A stretch of 64,000 nt of DNA. Origin: Asparagopsis taxiformis. Its lineage: Eukaryota; Rhodophyta; Florideophyceae; Bonnemaisoniales; Bonnemaisoniaceae. Location: positions 1-64,000 of the forward strand of contig JALQPE010001976.1 in the NCBI GenBank assembly GCA_030407315.1, written 5' to 3'. The notes under the pieces are model-generated. The model was not told where the DNA came from. It saw nothing but the letters and a program-made list of their open reading frames with translations, and ran no database searches. Positions 53,100 through 64,000 of this stretch are shown piece by piece (the first letter of the stretch is position 1; each line of letters opens with the position of its first letter). The position numbers were made by a program, and so were the translations under genes.

Positions 53100-54260
53100 G
53101 GGCCTGGGCAGTACTGTACGGCAGTAAAATTTAGTACTGTAAAAATATAAATTAATGCCCTACTTGCCGGCAGTACAGTGCACTGCCCGGAGGCAGTGGC
53201 CATGTGCTACCGGCGGCAGTAGAAAGTACTGCCTGGATGTATGACGTGAGGCAGTGGTGGGAGGCAGTGATAGTTGCTGGATTTAGATTGTCTTTCTGGC
53301 AGTGATTTGTGCTACATTGGCCTGTAAAATAAAGTAGTATATTGTGCTGACTTGGGCAGCACGGGGAGGGAGTAAAATATGCTGTCCAGGAATATGGCCC
53401 ACGGCAGTACTATTTGGTGGCGTGGGATGCACCGTGTGGCAGTAGAAGCTAGTGTTTCCGGCAGCGTGCTGTGCTGGCTGCGGGCCCGAATGACGGCAGC
53501 ACATTTTGCTATATTTAGTTAGTGCCCCGATGTACTGTATGATACTGCCTGCAAGTCATGGCAGAGGCAGAGAAATGTACTGTATTCTATTATTGGACAA
53601 AGCAGTAACTTCTGCTGCTGTGTGGTGCTGCTTTTTTTTGTACTCACAGGTAGTGACAAGTCTATGTTCTGGCAGTAGATTAATGCAGTGGAATATGATG
53701 ACAGCAGACATGCTTCGAGGCTGTGTATTCTACTGCCTGTGGAAGCGAGTGGGGACAGTAAATTATGATGTCTGACGGAATGTGTGAAAGCAATGAAATG
53801 AGGTGCTGATAGTCTCTGGGAAAAGCTGCCTGATAGTACTGCTTTATGATACGAAAAGTGCTACCGTACCGTGCTACTTGCCGTGGTGGAAAGTGCTGCC
53901 GTGCTCTACTACTTGCGTATGTGTAAATCACTGCCACGCTGTACTGCTCCAGGATATGTGAATTGCTGCCCCATAGCACTACAAAAAGTAGTAGATTTTG
54001 ATGTATTATAGAGCTGTCCAGATCAGCGTAAAGTACTGTCTGATAGTGTTGTACTCGACAGGGGCATAGGACAGTACCAGTTACTGCCTGTGGCAGTGCA
54101 GTGTACTACCTGGAAGTGCTACCTGTGGCAGTACATTTCACTACCTGGAACTAGTGCTTGAGACAGTACAATTTACTGCCGGGAAGTCTATACTGAACCA
54201 ATAAATTGTAGTGCCTGGCGGTACTGACTCGGACAGAACGGGAAAGTAGTAGAATATGAT
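53100..54260 (+). repeat. Subterminal repeats of D2
   Basis: Many degenerate copies of GGCAGTA, AGTACTG and CAGTGC occur over 1.1 kb, thinning rightwards. The motif resembles, but is not identical to, the GACAGTA motif of E, consistent with a related but distinct family. Confidence 0.75.
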
Positions 54261-55691
54261 GCCTAGGGTAATACTTTCTAGTGCCTACAATTGATGTTCA
54301 GGACGATAGAATGAGGTGGAAATGCCATTCCAGCCGCATGTTCAGGCATCTGGCTACGAAATGTCGGGCAGAATGGAGTATCTCTCTCGGTGGTCTTCAT
54401 AGAAGTGTATAGGGATAACCAAGTGTGATCTAAAAGGATGTCAGAATTTTTATGTAGCAAGGACAACGATGCCTGAAGGATTGTTTCAGTTCTATCATTA
54501 GACTAGACTACTTATAAAATCGAACTATCGTATCTAAAATCTTACTATCTCTACAACCAGGACTATTGTGCAAGCAAATCAAGTTCCTTGCTGTTTCAAA
54601 ACTACATGTGATGTTCAGACAGGAGGGAAATAAACACCATTACAGATGATTTGCAACAGGTTAGCAATCGGATATAGAAAAGTATTGTAAAGGATGAGAA
54701 GAACATGAGTATGAATGGAATGAACAAACTTACCATCATTGAACTATTTTTGCGTGCAACGGTATTGGTTGTAGGTTGGAATGACGAAAACTGATCCTAT
54801 TCTAGTCTATTGATTCGAATGGTTTCTGGCATATGTATTGCTTAAGCAATACATATGCCAGAAACCATTCAAATCAGTAGACTAGAATAGGATCAGTGAA
54901 GAACGATACTCATGGTTAGTGCACTGTCTTCCATGGAAAACATGTGGAAAGAAATGAGAGAGGGGAAAGATACCTACTCGACAACGTACCAGACTTACCT
55001 GTCATCTTCATGATAACCGGATGATGAAATGGTCCTATACGTCGCGCATCAACAGCCTTAAATAGACAGCTCATCCACTCATAATGACCTCGTCGTAACT
55101 GGAAGGCAGATGATTTGGCAGACGATGATGTGGCAGATGATTTGGCAGCGGATGATCTGTCAAATTTTCTGGACGTGATAAATTAGCAGAAATAGAAATC
55201 ATGCCCCTACGTAATGTCAAACCAACCTAAAAGTCTTGGTATTGATGTTTAGCTGCATACTGAAGGAGAAACATCGAATAAATGCTGTAAATTAGAGTAG
55301 TAGACAATCCGAAAGAGAATTGCAACCGTGTTCTCATCTATATATAGTTTATTACCATAACAAGATTACTATTGAGGCCTATTATACCATGTACTGAAGC
55401 TAAATTGTAAATGATTCGTGTATTTCATTCAGAAAAGGAAGCAGGAATCGTTGGAGGCATTAAAGCTCGCTGAAGAACCCAACATGGGAAATCAAGTCAC
55501 CTGTTACTTGAGTTAGGTAGGACACTAGTCAGTGTGAAGTTTTCGATAAGATGTAACGGTAAGAAAATATAGGTACCATAAACTATTACAGTGGCCTGGT
55601 TAAAAAGAGACGGATACCATCTTATTAGTTGCCTACTAGTTGACATTAATCCACAATTTGTGCAAGGTTCTCTCGAATCCAAAGAGAAGAG
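54261..55691. other. D2 leader region without a supported gene
   Basis: Contains the 109-bp palindrome at 54790-54898, a short repeat of GATGATTTGGCAG at 55105-55150, and AT-rich sequence. The transposase promoter should lie here. Confidence 0.5.
54790..54898. repeat. 109-bp near-perfect palindrome
   Basis: Arms of about 54 bases: ACTGATCCTATTCTAGTCTA to GGCATATGTATTGC, centred on CTTAAG at 54841-54846, with about two mismatches. It is able to form a long hairpin. Confidence 0.9.
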
Positions 55692-58600
55692 ATGAAACGA
55701 ACAGCTGTTCGGAAGAAAGGTACACCTCGAAGAACCCGGAGAAGGTTTGAATCATTGTCAACCCCATACGAAAGTGGGACAAGGCACGAAAATGGGGAAA
55801 CCCCGCTAGTTTCGAACGAAACATTCGAGGTTCACGCCGATATACCGGACGAAAACGTCGGAAAAGCATCTGCTGAAGACGAGAATATTTCTAGTGGCAA
55901 TGGAGAAGAGCACATTGGATTTTTTGAGGCTGGAAAAGTTACCAGAGAAGAAGAAACGATAGGCTCTGAGGAAAGCTCGGCCGAGAGCTGTGATGACCAC
56001 GACGGAGAAGAGGCAGCGGAAGATGACCGCGGACTTGTGGATAAACTGCTGACCTGGCCAGTATTCTCTGCAATAATATTGCTTAGTGGAACGCTACGGA
56101 TGAAACGCAAGGACTATGAAGGTATGCGTGAGATGTCTAATTTCAAGCGGGACATTTCGGATCAAGCACCTAGCGACTCGTACATGAGGAAAGTCATTTT
56201 ACCCTTCATTCTGAAAACATGTTTCCCACAACGCATGGATACAACGTGTGAAATAGATGTAACAAAAGCGGCTCTAGGCTTGGAAAGATGTCTCCAGGAC
56301 TGTCTAGTGTTGACTCACTGAGAATGGGCCTGGTAGGCCTAATTCCGTGAGAAAACTTTGACCCTCGATTTCTCTATGAAGGAGTGGTCTGAGCGCTCTG
56401 AAACCTATCTCATCGTATTCAGCGTGCCCGAATTAGTCGGGTAGCAACTTCTCCGGGGCTCCTACGACACTCCATTACGGAGTAACTGGCCTCTGAAGTT
56501 TCAATTGTTTGTCATAGTTTCAATTAGTAATTAGAAATGCCAGGATGGGTTGCCATCATGGCACAGGGAAATGTTATGATAAGTGTACACGTGTGGATGA
56601 TATGATAGAGAAGCCCACGTGTACCAGATTGGCAGCGGGTGCTTGCTAGGACAGACTGTCAGTGACAGTCTGTCTGGAGCAGCCTTGAACAGGCTGTCTT
56701 TAGCACCGCCGGCGCACCTCGGCGAGAATACAAATTATGTAGTGAGCTCGCAGATTCAGTAAACGCTCGGTAAGCGACCAAACTTTATCAACATCTAGTA
56801 GCCGTAGAGCTCATTGTACTACATCGGTACGAGTCGTGCTACCGAGCACATGGGCGGAAAGAGATATACAGACCGGACCCATTCTGGACTGCATCAAGTC
56901 TAGTAAAAGGGATAATAGTGATGAAAGAGAAGATGAAGCATATCAAACTTCTTCAGAAAGTATTGAAAACTCTTTCATTGTCAAATGCCGTTCAGCTGTT
57001 CTGAATGACCCATTCCATCGCATTTCGGTAAGTGCATCAGATCATGACGGTCACAAGATGCACAGAAAGGTATACGCCCGACATGGAGACGAGTTGAGGA
57101 TCATATGTATGCCGACGACAAATCAAGAGGCCCTGGTGGCTAAGCTGGGAGGAGCCAGAACGAAACAGGGAAAGAACATCGAAACTGGAAAGAATTCTAG
57201 GAGCAGAAGAAGTTTTGCAGCAAGGAGTGACTGGAGAATTGAAGCTATCATCATTGCAAGTTATCTTGCAACCGGAGAAGAACAACAAGAATCAAATATG
57301 GAAGATGTGATAGGCCCGCAAATCGATGCAATGGAAGAAACTGAGAAAAGAAATGCGAGGCGTGTCGTCTCCACCACAACGCTCGACGGAGAACATTGCA
57401 ACAATGATATTCGGGCAGGTGACGCTATCACTCTGTTTCGGCCAAAAAGTAAGTCTGATGGGAGCACATTTGAAGAGTTACTACTCGTGAACAGACATCT
57501 GAAAAAGGGACGCTCTGAACATGCGACTTTTCTCATTTGCTCCACAAGGGGAGCAACTGGGCAGCTACATCGCGAACAAATTCGGGTGAAAGACGTCCAG
57601 CTCATAGGAGCTCCAGACAAGAGGTCTAGATGGCACCCCGGCTCTAAACGTATGGATGCCTGCAGTGAGGGGAATCTTTCAGATGGCAGGAAATATATCG
57701 TATACCGATTTCTGCTATATGCTGATGACTTCCAGCCGTTCACAAGCCGGAAAGGAAGTTTTGGTGGCTGCTATATGCTTCCATTAGGCATACAGCCAAG
57801 CAAGAGAGCAAGCTTCCACGCAGTCCGCGTTCTTGGATTCGTTCCCCCGGGAGTTTCAACAAATGTTGTAATTGAGAGAGTTGTACCCGACATTGTGAAG
57901 GGAAGTACAGACGGTTTTCCAGCGAAAGATGCAAATGGAGAAGACGTGGTCATATTCCTGGATCCTGTTGGATTTATCGGAGATTACCCAGCTGTTTCGC
58001 ATACTCTGGATGTCCGTGGACACACCAGTAATACACCATGCCATAGCTGCATTTTCGAAAAGCAAGATATGAGCAGCAGTGGAGGTTCACGAAATGCATA
58101 CACAGCATTGCTAAACAGTCAGATGAGTACGCATGCCCGAGGAATGCACCGAAACAAGCTTGTGAGGGAAGTCGCATCGCGACATCAGCTCAAAGTTCTT
58201 GGACTAAGCCTAGATCCGATTGAGAATAAGGCACTCCATAATTTGAGTGAATCCCTTAATCGTGTGCGGAGAGGAGTTCCTACAAACGAAGAAGGAGTTC
58301 CAGTTGTTCCTTGTCAATTCGATCCATATCGCTCTGCTGTAGTTGCCCCAGACCATCTGCTCTCCGGACTGGCTCAAGATGTGATGAATGCGACAATCAC
58401 TGCAGCAACACCTGTAATTCGAAATGTTGCGGAAACAGTTCTACTGAATACCCTCCGAATGTTCTGTTTGAGTAGTCAGAGTCAGGTATTCGGGCAGAAC
58501 TACCTATTATCGATGAACATGAGCGATATATTCGCTGTTCTCGTTGTAGCTCCCCAAGCATTTTATTCGGCATTTCGTATCGTCATCGGGAACTCTTGGG

Positions 58601-59883
58601 ACGGGTATGAAAAACTTGAACGTATTCTTCGTTTGCTGAAAAAGTTTCAAATGGTTGTTGCCAGCATTCGATTCATCCCAACATGGTGGATAGATGGACT
58701 TGAGTCAACCAGGAGGTTCGAGGCCGAGAATGGCGGACGCCATGACCACATTCTAGCTCTTGTTTCAGACTATATGAAAGAACTGCATGAGGTATGCAAG
58801 AAGGATCCTATTGCAATGAAACATCTGGACAAACCGAACTTGCATCGGTTGATAGAATTTTGCGTACATACATTACCAGCTTTTGGAGCTGCGAAACATG
58901 TGGAAGAGCTTTTATTCGAGAGAATGCACCAGCCTCTTAAAAGAGGGGTTCGAAACTCGAACCATAAGAATGAACATCTGTCATCAATGGAGCTCATCAT
59001 GGCCGATGACTGGCTCGCACGAATAGCCATCACGCTGGGTGCGGTAGGTCACAATACAAAACAATGGACGTCTGCCGATTGCAGACGCGTGTATTTTGCA
59101 CTAGGAAAAGGAATTTCGGAGAGTCCACATGCGACAGAAGAGGCAGCAAAAAGATGCTTCTTAAGTCCTGTATTCCATCTCATATCAGAGAGGAGCAGTA
59201 CTATGGTGAGCACCCACTGTCCAATCACGCGGTGGCGAGGGGAATCTGTTGAAGACGCGAAAAATGTTCCGGCAGAAGAAACCGTCATGATGGCAAGGAT
59301 ACGTAAAGCTTCTGAAACTTTTCTCAGAACCAGACAGGTAAACGGGTCTCAACATGGTGAACGACTATGGTGGCTCACTGCTGCACAAAGAGTGCGCACT
59401 AGTCATGAGGGATCTGAGAGCGAATCGAGGTTAGGGCGTGCTGAACCTGGAAGCATCATTCAAGCAGTGTGCAAAGATGGATGGTATGATGCTGGTATAG
59501 TAGTACCCGCCCATAGCAGGACGAGCATGGAGGAATTCACATGTTCTAGACGTGTCCTTTTCGTCACATTGTCCTTTTTTATTGTGGTAGGGCAAGGAGA
59601 GGAGAAGAAGGCAAAGAAATGGAAGCAGAAAACTCCATATGCTGTCTGCATTCCCTTGACATGCACTGGAGACGGTATGTACCGGAAAGGTGGGAATGAT
59701 ACTATAGTTCACGTTGAAATGAACGACGGGGTCCGAGAAGTTTTGCACGTACATAACTGCGAGTCAGGAGTTTGTTCATACGATAGACAAAGTGGCATTG
59801 TAGAGCACAATAGTGATATTCTTTCTGGTGGTGAAGTGAGCGTCTTAACTAGAGAAGATGGATACCCACCACGTTCAGCATAG
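55692..59883 (+). pseudogene. CACTA transposase gene of D2, interrupted by an insertion
   Basis: Starts MKRTAVRKKGTPRRTRRRF (basic) at 55692; the acidic middle LLTWPVFSAIILLSGTLRMK aligns with the chimera of E. The frame stops at 56321 inside a roughly 0.5-kb insertion and resumes as VRVVLPSTWAERD at about 56827. It is then open to 59883 (over 1000 residues): SRKGSFGGCYMLPL, FLDPVGFIGDYPAVSHT with PCHSC (probable first catalytic Asp and a Cys pair), YLLSMNMSDIFAVLVVAP, DKPNLHRLIEFCVHTLPAFG, EELLFERMHQPLKRG (probable late Glu) and a 200-residue tail. The blocks resemble TNP2-type CACTA transposases; catalytic assignments are by eye. If the insertion can be removed by splicing the gene might still function; otherwise it is dead. 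This is the best available reference for the D family. Confidence 0.85.
56308..56823. mobile_element. Insertion of about 516 bp in the D2 transposase, solo-LTR-like
   Basis: By comparison with the E chimera, coding sequence stops after ERCLQDCL and resumes at SVRVVLPSTW. The inserted piece begins TGTTGACTCACTGAG and ends TTGTACTACA, giving TGT...ACA ends typical of an LTR. The flanks TCTAG and TCGGT do not form a clean 5-bp target duplication, so the class is uncertain. It contains no gene, and has a short hairpin GACAGACTGTCAGTGACAG at about 56652. Confidence 0.5.
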
Positions 59884-60139
59884 AGTGTTCCAGCACAGTG
59901 TTTAATACATCAGTAAACTTTCGTAATTCATTTAGCAGCAGTCCTGATCAAGTCTTCCAACAAATGCTATACAAAATTTGTACATGTCGTTTGAAGAATA
60001 GAGTGGGGTTTTGTTCCATGCGCACAAATAAAGTATGTTTTGCGAAGAGCGTACGCACTTACGTACGTATGATGCCATTGGTACTAGAGATGGAGCCGCG
60101 AGTTGCAGGACTCCTAGTTCCACAAAGTTGAGTTCGCAT

Positions 60140-60335
60140 AATCCAATGGAGAGCCGGCACCTGGCCAATGAAGTGGAAAATAATACCCGGTATAGTTTTC
60201 TGGCTCCAGTGACAAGTGGAGTATTGTGACTGATGGCTGTCTGCTGACCAATGGGGAGCCGGCACCTGGCCAATGAAGTGGAAAATAATACCCGGTATAG
60301 TTTTTTGGCTCCAGTGACAAGTGGAGTACTATGAT
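60140..60335 (-). repeat. Tandem pair of 105- to 110-bp units in the D2 spacer
   Basis: Reverse complement of 21545-21745, with AATAATACCCGGTATAGTTTT in each unit. It lies in the 0.7-kb spacer between transposase and ParB/oxygenase genes, which otherwise holds nothing I recognise. Confidence 0.85.
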
Positions 60336-60590
60336 TCATGGCAATGGGATGGTTTTGGGAACGAAGGAATTGTGTGTGGGAAGTCCTTCGTCGAGGAATG
60401 ACAGATGGCCGAATACAATTGGAGCGCGTGGAAGGTGAATCAATAACTGATATTTCACGTTTAGACGTGTAGGGAGATCGTTTCCCGCCAAATACCACCT
60501 TGAAAGAGGAATATCTCTTGATCGTGTAGTCGGAGAGAAAAGGTATCTTTGTTATCCTGAACGGCTTCTCTACGCGTCCAAATCTTTGCA

Positions 60591-63500
60591 ATGGCCGGAA
60601 GCGACACTGAGCGCGCTGCGGAACCAAAGGATACCGTCGAAAGCGTTGCAGAGAGACTTGCAACGACGGTAGGCGGTGATAAAACACCCTCCGGAGTTTC
60701 TGCTGATGGAGGGGCTCCGTCTGCAGCGGGAAGGGAGACGGCAGATAGCCAGACACCCATTCAGGGAGCAGACGCTGCCATGATAGAGGCAGCAAAAACC
60801 CTTGGCGATATATCACCATCTGGGAAAAACACTCTACGCTTTCCATCTACTCCTGGGACGGTGAAATCGAAAAACAGGGAGAGGTCTAACGTCCGTGAAG
60901 GCGAGGGGAGTCCTGCTGGCATGGAAGCATCAGAAGAGTCTGTGATGGGGATTGACATCAACATTGTCGAATGCAGGACTGAACCTAAAATGATCAATCC
61001 GCTAGATGTTGCCAAACCGGAATCAACTTCTCGTCTTGTGCAGGAGGCCAGAGTGCGCGATCTGGTCAGCAAAATATCTACCGAGGGGTTTCTGGAAACT
61101 GGCACCCGAATGACCATCTGTGAAACAATGGGGTCAGACGGACGGAAGAAACTGCAGTGCATTGATGGAGGTCATCGTATCAGCGCTTTGCAGTCGATTG
61201 TGGAAAACAAACCGACAGTTGCTGATCGATGGAGACTGAGGAGCATTAGCGTTGACTTCATCCGACCACCTGGAACCCGTGAAATGTTTCATCCTCTTGA
61301 AGTGATGCGAATATCGCAGAAGCTGAACGAAAAGACTCATGACGTGATAGAAGTTTCTATTGCTGACCACGTCTGTACGGTCATGAAGTTCATGATGATG
61401 AAGGGCTTGATGAAGGCGAAGGTAAATGTGTGCACAAAAGTTGTAGTCGAGAACAAGGTCATTCCAGGTTGTCAGGAAGGAATCATGATGAAGTACGTTT
61501 CGATTGCGCAGGGCTTCGGAGACGTAAATAACCCGGCGTTCGAACATTGGTCAGCTATCCCAAGTCGATTTGCAACTGAAACTAGTCCGCCAGACTCGAA
61601 GAATATGCAGGGATGCACTGTGGACGTCCTATTCGCTTCTGCGTTTCGAAAAGCTTCGGTGGACACCAAACTTGTCATTCTAGAGCTCACTGCAATGTGG
61701 ACGATGTGGAAACGTAGGAAAGGAGATGGTGGTATAAGTCTAAAGACATGCGCGCAAAAGTGGTGCTACAGCATGTGTGAAATATATGACATACTTGAGA
61801 AAGCTGTACGGAAAGAAAACTCCTGGCATTCCTCACCTCATCCATGTTTCAGGAAGTTACATGAAGTACCGGAGCCAGGTGGACGAACACGAAAAACCAT
61901 ACGATATCGCATTTTGACTGTCCTCAAAGATTTCTATCCTTCCGACGCACCAACTGGGAGAGGTATACGTGCAGCATTGACGCGGTCTATGATGAAAGAA
62001 ATCCGTTATGTGGTTTTCAACGGCCCAATTCTATCGGATGACTCTCTCGACCATTCCGTCGCGCCTGAAATAGGTGTGCAGGAAAGGCGGACTAGGCGAA
62101 AATCCTTGGAAGGGAATACTGCACCTCAACCACGACAACAATCCGCATCGTATGGTGATACTTCAAATGCTGCCATTGATCGCTCGGACGTGGTACAGAG
62201 TCCAAATGTACTTACCCAACAGCAGACACAGGGCAGTCTGGAAATATCGGATCGTGTTAACGCTGAGGTCGGTGCTGCAACACAGGTTGGTGAAGAGGCG
62301 ACAGGGAAAGCGGCAGATTCCGAAAGCGCAAAGCAGGTTACAACGGACCGCGCAGTGCCTACTGCGCCTACCGAGAACAATTCTTCGAAACCTGGAGATT
62401 GTGAAGTTGGGGATGTGTTGCAGAAGAACGTAGGAACTCAAGAGCTTGAACCAACTGGTGCAAATCGAGGAAGAAATGACCACGGTGATGAAAATGACCT
62501 GCAAAACCACCTAGCCCAGTGGCAGCCGGAAGTGCCACGCTCAGACCAGAGCAGGGTGGAAAGTCGCCGGCGAATATGTCAGTTGGTCATCCAAGAACTG
62601 GTCGAGATGGTGAAGGAGGTCCTGAATCTAGGAAGAGCGATGGGTCTGGAACGAAAGATGTCCGCGAAGAATGTCCCGAACATTCTTCTGGAAGGACAAC
62701 GGAGGACCCGATGAAAGGTGTACGAAATCAGGGTGATGGCACTGGAGACGCTATGTTATCTACAGCGGATGTCGGCCTACCTGTTTTACCTGAGCTGGAG
62801 GACACGGAAACACCTGTTACCAGTTCTACGCCTAGGAAGTTGATGAAAGCCAAGCACAGCAGTGGTTTCGTGCCCTTAAAGGCAAAGCCGAGGAATACGG
62901 AGACGCCGCCAATGATTCTACGATCCAAACGGAAATTGGTGGATGTCACCCCTCAAGAGGTTATTGACCTGGTGGGAGAGGATACCAGCAGGCCGCGGCA
63001 GAAGAAGAAGCAAAAGATGCGTGAAGACGCAAATTTGCAATCCGGCAAAGACGCTGCAGTCCACGCGGTTCAAGGAGGTCAGTATTCGGACAGGCAACAA
63101 AATGATGTCCCTGACAAAGATGTGGAGGAAGGTATAGAAGCGAAACTGCCTGTTATCATTCATCCCGACAGTCGAATGAAATACTATGTGAATGGGAAAC
63201 TGGTCGATACGCTTCGAGCCGAGGTCGCTGAAGCAGCAGCGAGTGCCTATTCGGCACAAAATGTTTCCGCTGAGTTTCTCTCGAGGGCTTATTTCCGAGA
63301 GAAACGAAATGAAATAGACTTGGTTGGGTTTACAATTCTGGACGGAATATTCAAGTCTTCTACTACTGCAGATGCGATCCACGAACTGCTCCTTCATTTT
63401 TCTGCGTTGTTTGAGGAACGTCTCGAGGATGCCAAGAAGAACTCTGAATCCGGTGACACCCGCAGAGATCCGGACTGGACACCGTGGTGCATGGCTATGA

Positions 63501-64000
63501 TGGATGGGAAAAACTCTGATGAAGAAGGTGAGAAGGGCAGAGGAATCTTTATAACAAAGCGGAAGAGCTTATGTGATGACCTCGAGGATAACAATAATAA
63601 TCTCTATCGGAAGAAGATGATTGTTGAGCTCGGTCTAGGTATTTGTGCGGAAGGTTTGGAATTGAGGACTAGTGGGAAGGACCCGATGGCCTTCCCCAGC
63701 ACTGGAACTACTTTAGTGCTGACTGGAGAGCGGACTAAACCTCGTGCTGGACATACAGACTATGAAGTGGGAATCGATGAAGTTAACAGTCCCCCTTCTC
63801 CGCCATCCTACTTCATGATGTCAAGCGGCGCAGATGGATTCGGCCTCGTGCTTGCACCCTACAGTCATGTCTGTTTATCCCATCCCAACAGAGAGTTATA
63901 CAGAGTTCCAATGAAGAGGTGTGAAGTACCACCATATTCTGTTCTTGTCTGCCGAGGGGATGTTTATCACCACGAGGAAGGCTTTGAGAGCGATAAGGGT
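60591..64000 (+). pseudogene. ParB-like plus 2OG-Fe(II) oxygenase-like gene of D2, one frameshift, cut by the window edge
   Basis: ATG at 60591 (MAGSDTERAAEPKDT). N-terminal Ser/Thr-rich region; ParB-like domain with KISTEGFLETGTRMTIC and CIDGGHRISALQ (61161-61178); conserved middle IADHVCTVMKFMMM and KYVSIAQGFGDVNNPAFEHW; linker. D1 has CTGCAACAACC where D2 has CTGCAAAACC (about 62502), so D2 lost one base and its frame ends at 62714. In the original frame the sequence is open to base 64000: RKLVDVTPQEVIDLVGEDTS, DPDWTPW-type core, GHTDYEV (HxD at 63752-63760), YFMMSSGADGF, PPYSVLVCRGDVYHHEEG (distal His at about 63968). The conserved Arg region lies just beyond the edge but is seen in D1. 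Otherwise D2 is intact where D1 is broken, so the two copies together show the ancestral single gene. Confidence 0.78.

Larger units (their letters stand above)
53081..64000 (+). mobile_element. Element D2, CACTA-type, continues past the window
   Basis: CACTACTATGTCGG begins exactly where homology of D1 to the continuous D2 transposase sequence stops (after GAATTCTT). Clustered GGCAGTA/AGTACTG subterminal repeats follow, then the transposase gene 2.61 kb from the end and the ParB/oxygenase gene. Spacing and order match the right end of E. The far end is outside the window, so the terminal repeat cannot be confirmed. The near-identity to D1, into which it is inserted in the opposite direction, indicates a recent burst of the family. 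Confidence 0.82.

Overview
This window looks like the accessory, transposon-dense part of a eukaryotic nuclear genome. My best guess is a multicellular red alga (florideophyte, Chondrus-like); this is inferred from long intron-poor reading frames, the one clear spliceosomal intron in a tubulin-cofactor-D gene copy, and stacked CACTA-type DNA transposons. No rRNA, tRNA or CRISPR was seen. Almost everything is mobile or captured DNA.

Layout. At 1-531 (-) is the start of an unrecognised gene. At 819-6877 is a unit bounded by about 0.3-kb inverted repeats that carries one large intact gene, a beta-class DNA amino-methyltransferase fused to a SET domain. At 7065-9348 (+, frameshifted) and 9426-12467 (-) is a convergent pair: a coiled-coil accessory protein and a TNP2-like transposase with an N-terminal Cys/His cluster. 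At 13.1-14.2 kb is a tandem array whose units hold 12-, 15- and 18-nt segments framed by AG and GT splice-like signals. At 14.96-16.86 kb (-) is a truncated ParB-like gene.

From 17.8 kb to the end lies a nest of three large CACTA-type elements. D1 (minus strand) carries a ParB-like/2OG-oxygenase-like gene (17813-21292) and a transposase gene cut into pieces at 21998-23758 and 52148-53080. E, a 28,387-bp element at 23761-52147, sits inside that transposase gene. It has perfect 14-bp inverted ends (CACTACGGTGTTGA), a CT target duplication and subterminal ACAGTA-type repeats at both ends. D2, a near-identical inverted copy of D1, starts with CACTACTATG at 53081, also inside the D1 transposase, and runs off the right edge.

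E carries a second intact methyltransferase-SET gene (37249-40314), a ParB-like/oxygenase-like gene (41525-45173), a chimera of a transposase N-terminus and an oxygenase-like C-terminus (46685-49573), a small solo ParB-like gene (27039-27446), and relics of host genes: an NB-ARC fragment and a 5'-truncated tubulin cofactor D.

Synthesis (inference). D1 and E, two different CACTA families, share one arrangement: transposase and ParB-like/oxygenase-like protein in one orientation, with a DNA-methyltransferase/SET fusion facing them. This suggests giant CACTA elements carrying their own chromatin and DNA-modification kit. The two methyltransferase-SET frames are intact, whereas every ParB/oxygenase copy is broken at a different place. 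The functional claims rest on motifs I read by eye; no database search was run.
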